From NCBI RefSeq assembly GCF_002245625.1, contig NZ_NOIG01000004.1, forward strand, positions 682,001-746,000: a stretch of DNA of 64,000 bases. Direction: 5' to 3'. This document shows, piece after piece, positions 53,033-60,995 of this stretch. The position numbers were made by a program, and so were the translations under genes. Under the pieces are notes generated by a model that ran no database searches, had not been told where the DNA came from, and saw only the letters and a program-made list of their open reading frames with translations. This DNA comes from Acidovorax kalamii (GTDB taxonomy: Bacteria > Pseudomonadota > Gammaproteobacteria > Burkholderiales > Burkholderiaceae_C). The number at the start of each line of letters is the position of its first letter. Within the stretch, counting starts at the first letter, position 1.

Positions 53033-53170
53033 ATGGACATCACGACCATGCGCATCGTCGCCACCCTGGCATCGATGGCCTGCTTCATTGGCATTTGGGT
53101 CTGGGCCTACCGGGGCCGCAACAAATCCCGGTTTGACGAGGCGGCACAACTGCCCTTCGAACAAGATTGA
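53033..53170 (+). CDS. ccoQ: cbb3-type oxidase subunit CcoQ
   Basis: A 45-residue single-helix subunit (RIVATLASMACFIGIWVWAY, then the charged GRNKSRFDEAAQLPFEQD). CcoQ/FixQ stabilises the CcoNOP complex. The ATG at 53033 follows AAGGAG and the gene sits between ccoO and ccoP as usual. Confidence 0.9.
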   Translation: MDITTMRIVATLASMACFIGIWVWAYRGRNKSRFDEAAQLPFEQD

Positions 53171-53194
53171 CCCTCACCAGAACGAGAACATCCC

Positions 53195-54115
53195 ATGAGT
53201 GACTTCACCAGCAATTTCTGGTCGGTCTTTGTGACCGCGCTGACACTGGTCGGCATCATCGCCTGCGGCATCCTGCTTTGGATGGCGGGCCGCAAGAAGG
53301 TGATGGCCACGGCCGACAACACCACGGGCCATGTCTGGGACGAGGACCTGGTCGAAATGAACAACCCCCTGCCACGGTGGTGGGTGTGGCTGTTCGTCAT
53401 CACCATCATCTTCGGCCTGGGCTACCTGGCTGCCTATCCGGGCCTGGGCAGTTTCACGGGCAAGCTAAACTGGACCCAGAAGGGTGAGTACGAGGCCGAA
53501 ATGGCCAAGGCCAAGACCGAGCTGGAGCCGCTGTACGCCCGTTTTGCCTCGATGAAGCCCGAGGACATGGCCAAGGACCCTCAGGCCCACGCCATTGGCG
53601 AGCGCCTGTTCATGAACAACTGCGCGCAGTGCCATGGCTCGGATGCGCGTGGCAGCAAGGGCTTCCCCAACCTGGCGGACGGTGACTGGCTGCACGGCGG
53701 CACCCCCGAGAAGATCCGCGAGACCCTGGAAAAGGGTCGTATCGGCAACATGCCACCCATGGCGGCGGCTGTGGGCTCGCCAGAAGATGTGCGCAATCTG
53801 TCGCACTACGTGCTGAGCCTGTCGGGCAGTCCGCACGACTCGCTGCGCGCTTCGCTGGGCAAGTCCAAGTTCACGGCATGCGCTGCGTGCCACGGCATGG
53901 ACGGCAAGGGCAACCAGGCCCTGGGCGCCCCCAACCTCACGGACGATATCTGGCTGCATGGCTGGGGCGAGGCGGCGATCACCGCCATGATCAACAACGG
54001 CAAGGTCAACCAGATGCCCGCGCAGGCCGACAAGCTGACGGAAGCACAGATCGGGGTCCTGTCGGCCTATGTCTGGGGTTTGTCGAACGGCAAGCAGGCA
54101 GCTGCCGCGCGTTGA
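53195..54115 (+). CDS. ccoP: cbb3-type cytochrome c oxidase subunit III (diheme)
   Basis: A 306-residue diheme subunit with two N-terminal helices (VFVTALTLVGIIACGILLW and WWVWLFVITIIFGLGYLAAY) joined by a short loop with VWDEDLVEMNNPLPRWW, and two heme motifs CAQCHG and CAACHG in the periplasmic part. It receives electrons from soluble cytochrome c. It lies 24 bases after ccoQ. Confidence 0.97.
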   Translation: MSDFTSNFWSVFVTALTLVGIIACGILLWMAGRKKVMATADNTTGHVWDEDLVEMNNPLPRWWVWLFVITIIFGLGYLAAYPGLGSFTGKLNWTQKGEYEAEMAKAKTELEPLYARFASMKPEDMAKDPQAHAIGERLFMNNCAQCHGSDARGSKGFPNLADGDWLHGGTPEKIRETLEKGRIGNMPPMAAAVGSPEDVRNLSHYVLSLSGSPHDSLRASLGKSKFTACAACHGMDGKGNQALGAPNLTDDIWLHGWGEAAITAMINNGKVNQMPAQADKLTEAQIGVLSAYVWGLSNGKQAAAAR

Positions 54116-54122
54116 TCGATGC

Positions 54123-54165
54123 TGCCAGGCGACCGCCTCGGCGGTGGTTGCCTGGCTTCTTTGTT
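54123..54165 (+). terminator. Partial terminator between ccoP and ccoG
   Basis: An extended stem with outer arms GCCAGGC and GCCTGGC and inner arms CCGCC and GGCGG, followed by TTCTTTGTTG. The T-tract is interrupted, so read-through into ccoG is likely. Confidence 0.55.
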
Positions 54166-54202
54166 GTTAGGCTGTTTACCTCCCTGTGAGTAGATCGACA
54201 CC

Positions 54203-55648
54203 ATGAAGCCCCCCAGCGAGCCTGCTCGCAAGGTCATTCCGATTGCACCCGTGGCGTCAGAGCCGTCTGCCCAGGGCGAGATCATCTCGCTGTACGAAGC
54301 GCAGAAAAAGATCTATCCGCGCTCCATCAGTGGCCTGTTTGCGCGCTGGCGCTGGGGCATGGTGCTGCTCACGCAGATCGTGTTCTATGGGCTGCCCTGG
54401 TTTGAATGGGGGCAGCGCCAGATGGTGCTGTTTGACCTGGGTGCGCGACGCTTTTACATCTTTGGGTTGGTGCTGTACCCGCAGGACTTCATCTACCTCA
54501 CCGGACTGCTGATCATTTCGGCGTTGTCGCTGTTCCTCTTCACGGCGGTGGCCGGGCGGTTGTGGTGTGGCTTTGCCTGCCCGCAGACGGTCTACACCGA
54601 GATGTTCATGTGGATCGAGCACAAGATCGAAGGTGACCGCAGTGCGCGGCTGCGGCTGGACAACGGACCCTGGACCTTCGAGAAGATCCGCAAGAAGTTC
54701 TTCAAGCAGCTGGTATGGGTGGCGGTGGCCTTGTGGACCGGATTCACCTTTGTGGGTTATTTCGTGCCCATCCGCGAGCTGGGCAGCGAGTTGCTGGCGC
54801 TGCAGGGCGGCTGGCAGATTTTCTGGGTGCTGTTCTATGGCTTTGCCACCTATGGCAACGCGGGCTACATGCGCGAGCAGGTCTGCAAGTACATGTGCCC
54901 ATACGCACGGTTCCAAAGTGCCATGTTCGACAAGGACACGCTGATCGTGACCTACGACCCCGAACGGGGCGAGCAGCGTGGCCCGCGAAAGAAGAACACC
55001 GACTACAAGGCGCAGGGGCTGGGCGACTGCATCGACTGCTCACTGTGTGTGCAGGTCTGCCCGGTGGGCATCGACATTCGCAAGGGGCTGCAGTACGAAT
55101 GCATCGGCTGCGGCCTGTGCGTGGATGCCTGCAACACGGTCATGGACAAGATGCAGTACCCCCGGGGGCTGATCCGCTATTCCACCCAGAACGGCGTGGC
55201 CCAGCGGTGGACCCAGTCGCAGATGCTGCGGCGTGTGCTCCGGCCCCGGGTGCTGATTTACAGCGCAGTGCTGGTGGCTTTGTGCGTCGCCATGCTGGCC
55301 AGCCTGGTCGTGCGCACCCCGCTCAAGGTTGATGTGGTGCGAGACCGTGCAGCGCTTTCGCGCATCGTGGCTGGCGGCAAGCTGGAGAACATCTATCGCC
55401 TGCAGATCATGAATGCGACAGAAGGTGAACAGCGCTATCGCATCAGCGCGCGGGGCCTGGAGGGGCTGGAGGTGTCTTCGGACGCCGAGGTGGACATCGG
55501 CCCCGCAGAGTCGCGCTGGGTGGCGGTGCGTTTGCAGATTCCCTATGGGTCGGCAAGCCCGGGCTCTCATGCCGTTCAGTTCGATGTGCAGGCCGTCGGT
55601 GCCGCCGCCCATGTGACAGAAAAATCGGTGTTCCTGGTGCCACGCTGA
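54203..55648 (+). CDS. ccoG: cbb3 oxidase accessory protein CcoG (FixG-like)
   Basis: A 481-residue membrane protein with two [4Fe-4S] ferredoxin motifs (CIDCSLCVQVCPVGID and CIGCGLCVDACNTVMD, about residues 275-315), earlier Cys pairs in WCGFACPQTVY and KYMCPYARFQ, several TM helices and a C-terminal Ig-like domain. CcoG is a cupric reductase in cbb3 biogenesis in characterised species. It starts 87 bases after ccoP. Confidence 0.95.
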   Translation: MKPPSEPARKVIPIAPVASEPSAQGEIISLYEAQKKIYPRSISGLFARWRWGMVLLTQIVFYGLPWFEWGQRQMVLFDLGARRFYIFGLVLYPQDFIYLTGLLIISALSLFLFTAVAGRLWCGFACPQTVYTEMFMWIEHKIEGDRSARLRLDNGPWTFEKIRKKFFKQLVWVAVALWTGFTFVGYFVPIRELGSELLALQGGWQIFWVLFYGFATYGNAGYMREQVCKYMCPYARFQSAMFDKDTLIVTYDPERGEQRGPRKKNTDYKAQGLGDCIDCSLCVQVCPVGIDIRKGLQYECIGCGLCVDACNTVMDKMQYPRGLIRYSTQNGVAQRWTQSQMLRRVLRPRVLIYSAVLVALCVAMLASLVVRTPLKVDVVRDRAALSRIVAGGKLENIYRLQIMNATEGEQRYRISARGLEGLEVSSDAEVDIGPAESRWVAVRLQIPYGSASPGSHAVQFDVQAVGAAAHVTEKSVFLVPR

Positions 55649-55717
55649 ACGGTGCCCTGGTGCAAGGCCACGCATGGCCTTGTGTTGATTGAGATGATTG
55701 TGAAGGAGTAAATCGCC

Positions 55718-55993
55718 ATGTCTTCAAGCCCAGCCATTGCCCCTGTTGCGGCAGCACCCTGGTGGAAATTCGGCCATGTCTGGCTGGTGATTGCCGGCCC
55801 GGTCATTGTGATCGTTGCGGGTTTTGTGACCTTGTGGCTGGCGCTGTCCCGTCCAGACCCAGTGGTGGCAGAGGATTACTACCGCAAGGGGATCGAGATC
55901 AACAAGACGCTGGAAGCCCCCGAGAAGAGCCTGGCACCTGCCATGAAGGGACGCAACCATGCGGCCACCCCCGTGCAGGATCAGCCGCGTTGA
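55718..55993 (+). CDS. ccoH: FixH/CcoH family cbb3 assembly protein
   Basis: A 91-residue protein with one N-terminal helix (VWLVIAGPVIVIVAGFVTLW) and a FixH-like periplasmic segment (SRPDPVVAEDYYRKGIEIN). It is shorter than many FixH proteins (about 150 residues), which usually have a longer periplasmic domain. It follows ccoG on the same strand, 69 bases later. Confidence 0.85.
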   Translation: MSSSPAIAPVAAAPWWKFGHVWLVIAGPVIVIVAGFVTLWLALSRPDPVVAEDYYRKGIEINKTLEAPEKSLAPAMKGRNHAATPVQDQPR

Positions 55994-56066
55994 AATACAC
56001 AAGCATGTGGCTCACCAGTGATGCCACCGTGCCGCCACTGAGCCCCCAGGAGACAGGAACGACGAT

Positions 56067-56360
56067 ATGTGGACGCAACGCCTGATGTGGATTGCATGGC
56101 CCGCCTTCTTGATGGCGGGGGTGCTGGAGATGCTGGTTTTTGCCATGGTGGACCCCCAGGATCTGCACTGGTTTGGGCAACCGCTGGCGCTGTCGCGGCA
56201 GGGTGTCTACACGCTGGCTTTTTTTGCGTTCTGGATCATCACCATGGCAAGCAGTGCGTTGACCACGCTGCTTGCCATGTCACCCTTTGAGTTGAACCGC
56301 TGCCCGGTCCCCGAGGGTGAGCGGCCAGACGACTGCCGCAAGACATCGTCCTGTTCCTGA
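56067..56360 (+). CDS. Small membrane protein of the cco cluster, unknown function
   Basis: A 97-residue protein with two predicted helices (RLMWIAWPAFLMAGVLEMLV and VYTLAFFAFWIITMASSALT) and a Cys-containing tail (CPVPEGERPDDCRKTSSC). I recall unnamed proteins like this next to fixH in beta-proteobacteria but cannot name a family. Three Cys in the short tail could bind a metal. It is the last gene of the cco strand before the convergent fnr gene. Confidence 0.7.
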   Translation: MWTQRLMWIAWPAFLMAGVLEMLVFAMVDPQDLHWFGQPLALSRQGVYTLAFFAFWIITMASSALTTLLAMSPFELNRCPVPEGERPDDCRKTSSCS

Positions 56361-56400
56361 GCAAGGGGGGCGTTACTGGCCAACCGGGACGGCGGCCAGA

Positions 56401-57123
56401 TCAGTGGCAGGCTTGCTGGCTGTTCACAATGCGCTTGAGGGCATCCGTGTCCAGGATGCGGACATGGCGCTGCTTGACTTCCACTATGCCTTCTTCCACA
56501 AATTTGGAGAAGGTCCGGCTCACGGTTTCGAGTTTCAGGCCCAGGTAGCTGCCGATTTCTTCGCGGGTCATGCGCAGCACCAGTTCGGACTGCGAGAAGC
56601 CGCGTGCATGCAGCCGTTGCACCAGGTTCAGCAAAAAAGCCGCCAGGCGCTCTTCGGCGCGCATGCTGCCCAGCAGCAGCATCACGCCGTGTTCGCGCAC
56701 GATCTCGCGGCTCATGATTTTGTGCACATGGTGCTGCAGGGCCGTGACCTCGCGCGAGAGTTCCTCGATGCGGTCGAAGGGCATCACGCAGACCTCGGCA
56801 TCTTCCAGGGCCACCGCGTCACAGGTGTGGTGGTCGTTCACGATGCCATCGAGGCCAATGATCTCGCCCGCCATCTGAAAACCGGTGACCTGGTCGCGGC
56901 CGTCTTCGGTAGCCACGCAGGTTTTGAAGAAACCCGTGCGGATGGCGTAAAGCGACGTGAAGGACTCGCCATTGCGGAACAGCGTGCCCCCCCGCTTGAC
57001 CTTGCGGCGAACGGCAACGACTTCATCGATGCGCTGCAGTTGCTCTTCGTTCAGGCCCACGGGCATGCACAGCTCGCGCAGGTTGCAGTTGGAGCAGGCG
57101 ACTTTGATGGTGAGCGGGTTCAT
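56401..57123 (-). CDS. fnr: Oxygen-sensing FNR/ANR-type transcriptional regulator
   Basis: A 240-residue Crp/Fnr regulator with the N-terminal cluster cysteines in VACSNCNLRELC and the fourth in HTCDAV, so it can bind an oxygen-labile [4Fe-4S] cluster. The helix-turn-helix EEIGSYLGLKLETVSRTFSKF has the FNR recognition residues Glu, Ser and Arg (ETVSR). The ATG at 57123 is selected; upstream codons lack character. It is divergent from hemN with two FNR boxes in between, implying autoregulation and control of hemN, and very likely of the cco genes. Confidence 0.95.
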   Translation of the reverse strand: MNPLTIKVACSNCNLRELCMPVGLNEEQLQRIDEVVAVRRKVKRGGTLFRNGESFTSLYAIRTGFFKTCVATEDGRDQVTGFQMAGEIIGLDGIVNDHHTCDAVALEDAEVCVMPFDRIEELSREVTALQHHVHKIMSREIVREHGVMLLLGSMRAEERLAAFLLNLVQRLHARGFSQSELVLRMTREEIGSYLGLKLETVSRTFSKFVEEGIVEVKQRHVRILDTDALKRIVNSQQACH

Positions 57124-57208
57124 AGGCACGTGAGCTAGAGGTTGGGTGTCAAGTACATCGCGCCCGATACGAAAAAGCTGGAAGGCCTTCGGGGGGGCGC
57201 CGGAGCGA

Positions 57209-57222
57209 CTGACATTTGTCAA
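57209..57222. promoter_or_regulatory. FNR box for fnr (autoregulation)
   Basis: CTGACATTTGTCAA differs from the palindromic TTGAC-N4-GTCAA at one base. The centre is about 92 bases upstream of the fnr start; a start site 41 bases on would leave a 50-base leader. Confidence 0.6.
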
Positions 57223-57250
57223 ATTGTCGCCCGTCGGCCTGGTCGTTCGC

Positions 57251-57264
57251 TTGATGCAGGTCAA
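57251..57264. promoter_or_regulatory. FNR box for hemN
   Basis: TTGATGCAGGTCAA, identical in all 14 bases to the box between usp and ccoI. The centre is about 61 bases upstream of the hemN start, the same distance as in ccoN and usp. Confidence 0.8.
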
Positions 57265-57318
57265 GGACATCGCCGAGAGGGTACGGCACAGTCAGGGTGT
57301 ACGCAAGGATATTCCCCC

Positions 57319-58701
57319 ATGACCGCTGTTTCGCCCGATCTCCTGCGCCGTTTTGACGTGCCGGGGCCCCGCTACACCTCCTATCCGACAGCCGACCGGT
57401 TTGTCGAAGCGTTCGGGCAGGAAGACTATATCCTGGCACTGGAGCAGCGCCGGACAGGCTCGGTGGCCAAGGCCTTGCCCTTGTCCTTGTATGTGCACAT
57501 TCCGTTCTGCGAGTCGCTGTGCTACTACTGCGCCTGCAACAAGATCATCACCAAGCACCATGACCGCGCAGAAGTCTATCTGCGCTACCTGAGCCGCGAG
57601 ATCGATCTGCACACCGCACACTGCGGCGTGGGCCAGGTGGTGAGCCAGCTGCACCTGGGTGGGGGGACGCCCACGTTTCTGTCGGATGCGGGTTTGCGTG
57701 AACTCATGGCCATGCTCAAGCGCAGCTTCACCTTGGCGCCGGGCGGTGAGTACTCCATCGAGGTGGACCCCCGCACTGTGAACGCCGACAGGCTGGCGCT
57801 GCTGGCTGAGCTGGGCTTCAACCGGCTCAGTTTCGGTGTGCAGGATTTTGATGCGGAGGTACAGAAGGCCGTGCACCGCGTCCAGCCTGCCGAACAGGTG
57901 TTCGCATTGGTGGAGTCAGCGCGCTCGCTGGGTTTTGATTCGGTGAACGTGGACCTGATCTATGGCCTGCCGCGCCAGACCCCCGAGTCGTTCGACCGTA
58001 CCCTGGAGCAGGTTGCACAGTTGCGGCCCGACCGCATTGCGCTGTATGCCTACGCACACCTGCCCGAACGTTTCAAGCCCCAGCGCCGCATTGTGTCGGC
58101 CGAGCTGCCCACGGCGTCGAGCAAGCTGTCGATGCTGTCGCGCTCGCTCGATGCGTTCATGGACGCGGGTTATGTCTATGTGGGCATGGACCACTTTGCG
58201 CTGCCCTCGGATGCCTTGGCTGTGGCCAAACGCCAGGGGCGGTTGCATCGCAACTTCCAGGGCTACAGCACACAGCCCGACTGCGATCTGATCGGACTGG
58301 GCGTATCGGCCATCGGCCGCGTGGGTGCGACCTACAGCCAGAACTCCAAGACGCTGGAAGAGTATTACGACTTTCTCGACCAGGGGCGCCTGCCGGTGGT
58401 GCGTGGCCTGGCCCTCACGCGCGACGATCTTGTGCGCCGCGCCGCCATCATGGCCCTGATGTGCCAGGGCGAGTTGCTCTATGAATCCATGGAGCAGGCC
58501 TGGTTGATCGATGTGCGGCAGTACTTTGCGGCGGAGATTGCCCAGCTCGAAGACATGGCCGAACAGGGGCTGGTGCGGGTGGGACCCGAGGGGATCGAAG
58601 TGACGGCCATGGGATGGTTTTTTGTGCGGGGCATTGCCATGGTCTTTGACCGTTATCTGCAGGCAGACCGTAATCGCGCCCGGTTTTCGCGCATCATCTG
58701 A
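57319..58701 (+). CDS. hemN: Oxygen-independent coproporphyrinogen III oxidase
   Basis: A 460-residue radical-SAM enzyme that decarboxylates coproporphyrinogen III to protoporphyrinogen IX without oxygen. The radical-SAM motif is CESLCYYCACNK near residue 60, preceded by PRYTSYPTADRF, with GGGTPTFLS and the HemN_C-like end. It supplies heme for the cbb3 oxidase when oxygen is low. The ATG at 57319 has an AAGGA site; the open frame upstream to 57142 is non-coding FNR-box sequence. Confidence 0.95.
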   Translation: MTAVSPDLLRRFDVPGPRYTSYPTADRFVEAFGQEDYILALEQRRTGSVAKALPLSLYVHIPFCESLCYYCACNKIITKHHDRAEVYLRYLSREIDLHTAHCGVGQVVSQLHLGGGTPTFLSDAGLRELMAMLKRSFTLAPGGEYSIEVDPRTVNADRLALLAELGFNRLSFGVQDFDAEVQKAVHRVQPAEQVFALVESARSLGFDSVNVDLIYGLPRQTPESFDRTLEQVAQLRPDRIALYAYAHLPERFKPQRRIVSAELPTASSKLSMLSRSLDAFMDAGYVYVGMDHFALPSDALAVAKRQGRLHRNFQGYSTQPDCDLIGLGVSAIGRVGATYSQNSKTLEEYYDFLDQGRLPVVRGLALTRDDLVRRAAIMALMCQGELLYESMEQAWLIDVRQYFAAEIAQLEDMAEQGLVRVGPEGIEVTAMGWFFVRGIAMVFDRYLQADRNRARFSRII

Positions 58702-58706
58702 GGCCT

Positions 58707-59450
58707 ATGCTCGCAACCGTTGCCTGGACGGCTTTGCTCATGGGACTCGCAGGCGGGTCCCATTGCCTGGTCATGTGTGCTGCGCCCTGTGGTGCCGTGG
58801 TGGGGCGGGCTGCGGCCTCAGAGGGGGCGGACAGTCCGGCGCCAGAAGGCACTGCGGTGCAGGTTGTGCAATGGGTGCCACGGGGTGGGGTGGTTTTGCG
58901 CACCCTGGCGTTTCATGGGGGGCGGCTGGTGGGCTACGCGGCCGCAGGCGCCCTGGCCGCCCTGGCCATGGACAGCCTGGCTTGGCTTACCCAGCAGACC
59001 ACGGCCCTGCGCCCGGTGTGGACCCTGATGCATGTGGCTGTCATGGCCTGGGGCCTGATGATGATGGTGCAGTCGCGCCAGCCTGCCTGGGTGGAGCGGG
59101 CCGGGCGGGCGGTGTGGGGGCGCGTCCGGCCGCTGGTAGGGGCGCCCGGTGGCGTGCTGGTGGCAGGCGCCCTGTGGGCCTTGATGCCCTGTGGATTGTT
59201 GTACTCGGCCCTGCTGGTCGCCGCTCTGAGTGGCGGAGCCTTGGAAGGGGCGCTGACCATGGTGTTGTTTGCCGTGGGTAGCGGGGTGTGGCTGCTGGGT
59301 GGCCCCTGGGCGTGGAGCCGACTTCGAAGCCGTCTGAATCAGGTGCGTGCAGAGTGGGGCACCCGGGTCGCGGGGGGGCTGCTCTGTGCGGTGGCAGCCT
59401 GGGCACTCTGGATGGACCTGATCTACAAGCCTTCACTCTGGTGCCGCTGA
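58707..59450 (+). CDS. TauE/SafE or DsbD-like membrane protein of the cco/hemN cluster
   Basis: A 247-residue membrane protein with about six helices and the motif AGGSHCLVMCAAPCGAVV near residue 16, plus WALMPCGLLYSALL in the second half. These Cys/Pro motifs are typical of the DsbD_2/TauE-SafE-like proteins often found beside ccoGHIS or copper genes. A role in copper handling or thiol transfer for cbb3 assembly is inferred from context. It starts 5 bases after hemN and is likely co-transcribed. Confidence 0.82.
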   Translation: MLATVAWTALLMGLAGGSHCLVMCAAPCGAVVGRAAASEGADSPAPEGTAVQVVQWVPRGGVVLRTLAFHGGRLVGYAAAGALAALAMDSLAWLTQQTTALRPVWTLMHVAVMAWGLMMMVQSRQPAWVERAGRAVWGRVRPLVGAPGGVLVAGALWALMPCGLLYSALLVAALSGGALEGALTMVLFAVGSGVWLLGGPWAWSRLRSRLNQVRAEWGTRVAGGLLCAVAAWALWMDLIYKPSLWCR

Positions 59451-59557
59451 AGCCAGACGCTGCCGGAGGCGGGGCGTATCGGGCCCTTCGAAGGCAGGCC
59501 GATCCCAAGACACTTCGCCGCAGGCCCCCATTTTTGGGCTAATTGCCACGGGCTAGG

Positions 59558-59590
59558 CACTTGTGGGGCAAGTGTTGCCCAAGTGTTGCC
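59558..59590. repeat. Short tandem and inverted repeats upstream of the cyclic-di-GMP pair
   Basis: CACTTG-N5-CAAGTG (59558-59574) is an inverted repeat, and CAAGTGTTGCC occurs twice in exact tandem (59569-59579, 59580-59590), one helical turn apart. Lying about 110-140 bases upstream of the HD-GYP gene, they could be a regulator-binding array. Confidence 0.55.
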
Positions 59591-59617
59591 GTATCGCCGC
59601 GATGGGGTTGTGCTGCT

Positions 59618-59645
59618 TAGACAAGCCTCCGTAACTGGTGATAAT
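59618..59645 (+). promoter_or_regulatory. Promoter of the cyclic-di-GMP gene pair
   Basis: TAGACA (59618-59623) and GATAAT (59640-59645) with a 16-base spacer, 50 bases upstream of the GTG start and just downstream of the repeat array. Confidence 0.55.
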
Positions 59646-59696
59646 CTGCGTAACTATTGGTGGCATTGATGTCTCCATGTTTCGCGTGCGCCTGAA

Positions 59697-60995
59697 GTGA
59701 ACTCTTCCATCCTCATCGACATCAGCCAACTGCGGGTCGGCATGTACATCCAGCTTGATGTGGGCTGGATGCATCATCCATTCCCGACCAGCAGTTTCCG
59801 GGTGGCGTCGGCCGAACAGATCGCCACCTTGCGAGGGCTGGGGTTGACCGAGGTGCGTTACCTGCCCAAGAAAAGTGACCCGGCGCTCAAGGAGCTGGTG
59901 CCTGCCGCCTGGAGCGTGCCCGAAATGGTGGCGCCCCCCGCCAATGGCCTGGAGGCACCAGGGGTTCCCGCAGCGGTGGACACCGAAGCCCTGCGGCGGC
60001 GCCAGTTGCTGGAGGCACAGAACAAGGCTCTGGCCGCCTGCAACCAGCGATTCGCCGAGGCCACCCGGCAGTACCAGGCACTGGAGCGGGCCGTGTCAGA
60101 ACACCCCGACCTGGCGCGAGACAAAGGCGTGGCGCTGGTGTCCGGGTGTGTTTCCGAGCTGCTCGAAAACGGTGACTCTGTCATCCGGCTGTTGTCGGAA
60201 GGCGTGGGCGAACGCAACGCCTTGCACCCTATCAACGTAATGGTTATTTCGCTGTTGCTGGGCCGTGCCTTGGGCATGAAAAGCGAAGAGCTGCAGGGCC
60301 TGGGAGTGGCGGCGCTGATTCACGACCTGGGCAAGCTCAAGCTGCCGCCGAACCTGCGGCAGCCCACGCCGTCCATGCCCCTGATGGAGCGGTCGCGGTA
60401 TGAAACCCATGTGGCGGAATCCGTGGCGATGGCCAAGCGCATGGGGTTTCCTGAGGCTGTGGTGCAGGCGGTGGCCCGGCATCATGAAATGGCCGATGGC
60501 AGCGGGTTTCCGCAGCGGCTCACCGGGGTGGACCTGGGGCGGGCGAGCCAGGTGCTGGCGCTTGTCAACCGGTACGACCGCATGTGCAACCCTACTGTTG
60601 GTGTGGATGCCCTCACGCCCCACGAGGCGCTCTCGGTCATCTTTGCCCAGCTCAAGGTGAAGTTCGATTCGGTGGTGCTCGGCGCTTTCATCCGCATGAT
60701 GGGGGTGTATCCGCCGGGCTCCATCGTCCAACTGGTCAATGACCGTTATGCGATTGTGGCCTCGGTGAATTCTTCGCGCCCGTTGCGGCCCAAGGTCATC
60801 GTCCACGACTCCAGGGTGCCCAAGGATGAGGCGCCCATCCTGGACCTGGAAACTGTTCCCGAGCTGGGCATACGCCGCAGCCTCAAACCGGCACAGCTGC
60901 CGCGCGATGCGCTGGACTACCTGTCGCCCCGGCAGCGCATCTGTTACTTTTTTGAGCGAGCGGTCAGCCCCGGCCCTGAAGAGGCGGGTACGTGA
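59697..60995 (+). CDS. HD-GYP domain cyclic-di-GMP phosphodiesterase with DUF3391-like N-terminus
   Basis: A 432-residue protein. Residues 1-130 are a DUF3391-like domain (ILIDISQLRVGMYIQLDVGW) with a helical linker, and 175-340 an HD-GYP domain: metal-binding HDLGKLKLP, then HHEMADGSGFP in place of the canonical HHE-DGSGYP, so the GYP triplet reads GFP. Active members hydrolyse cyclic-di-GMP to GMP; the Tyr-to-Phe change is mild and activity is plausible. The start is a GTG at 59697. Its stop overlaps the next gene start (GTGA), so the two are translationally coupled. Confidence 0.88.
   Translation: MNSSILIDISQLRVGMYIQLDVGWMHHPFPTSSFRVASAEQIATLRGLGLTEVRYLPKKSDPALKELVPAAWSVPEMVAPPANGLEAPGVPAAVDTEALRRRQLLEAQNKALAACNQRFAEATRQYQALERAVSEHPDLARDKGVALVSGCVSELLENGDSVIRLLSEGVGERNALHPINVMVISLLLGRALGMKSEELQGLGVAALIHDLGKLKLPPNLRQPTPSMPLMERSRYETHVAESVAMAKRMGFPEAVVQAVARHHEMADGSGFPQRLTGVDLGRASQVLALVNRYDRMCNPTVGVDALTPHEALSVIFAQLKVKFDSVVLGAFIRMMGVYPPGSIVQLVNDRYAIVASVNSSRPLRPKVIVHDSRVPKDEAPILDLETVPELGIRRSLKPAQLPRDALDYLSPRQRICYFFERAVSPGPEEAGT

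Noticed and set aside
58707-59450. A sulfite exporter by name
   Set aside because: The TauE/SafE label is only a family name; the Cys/Pro motifs and cbb3 context fit a DsbD-like or copper-related role better.
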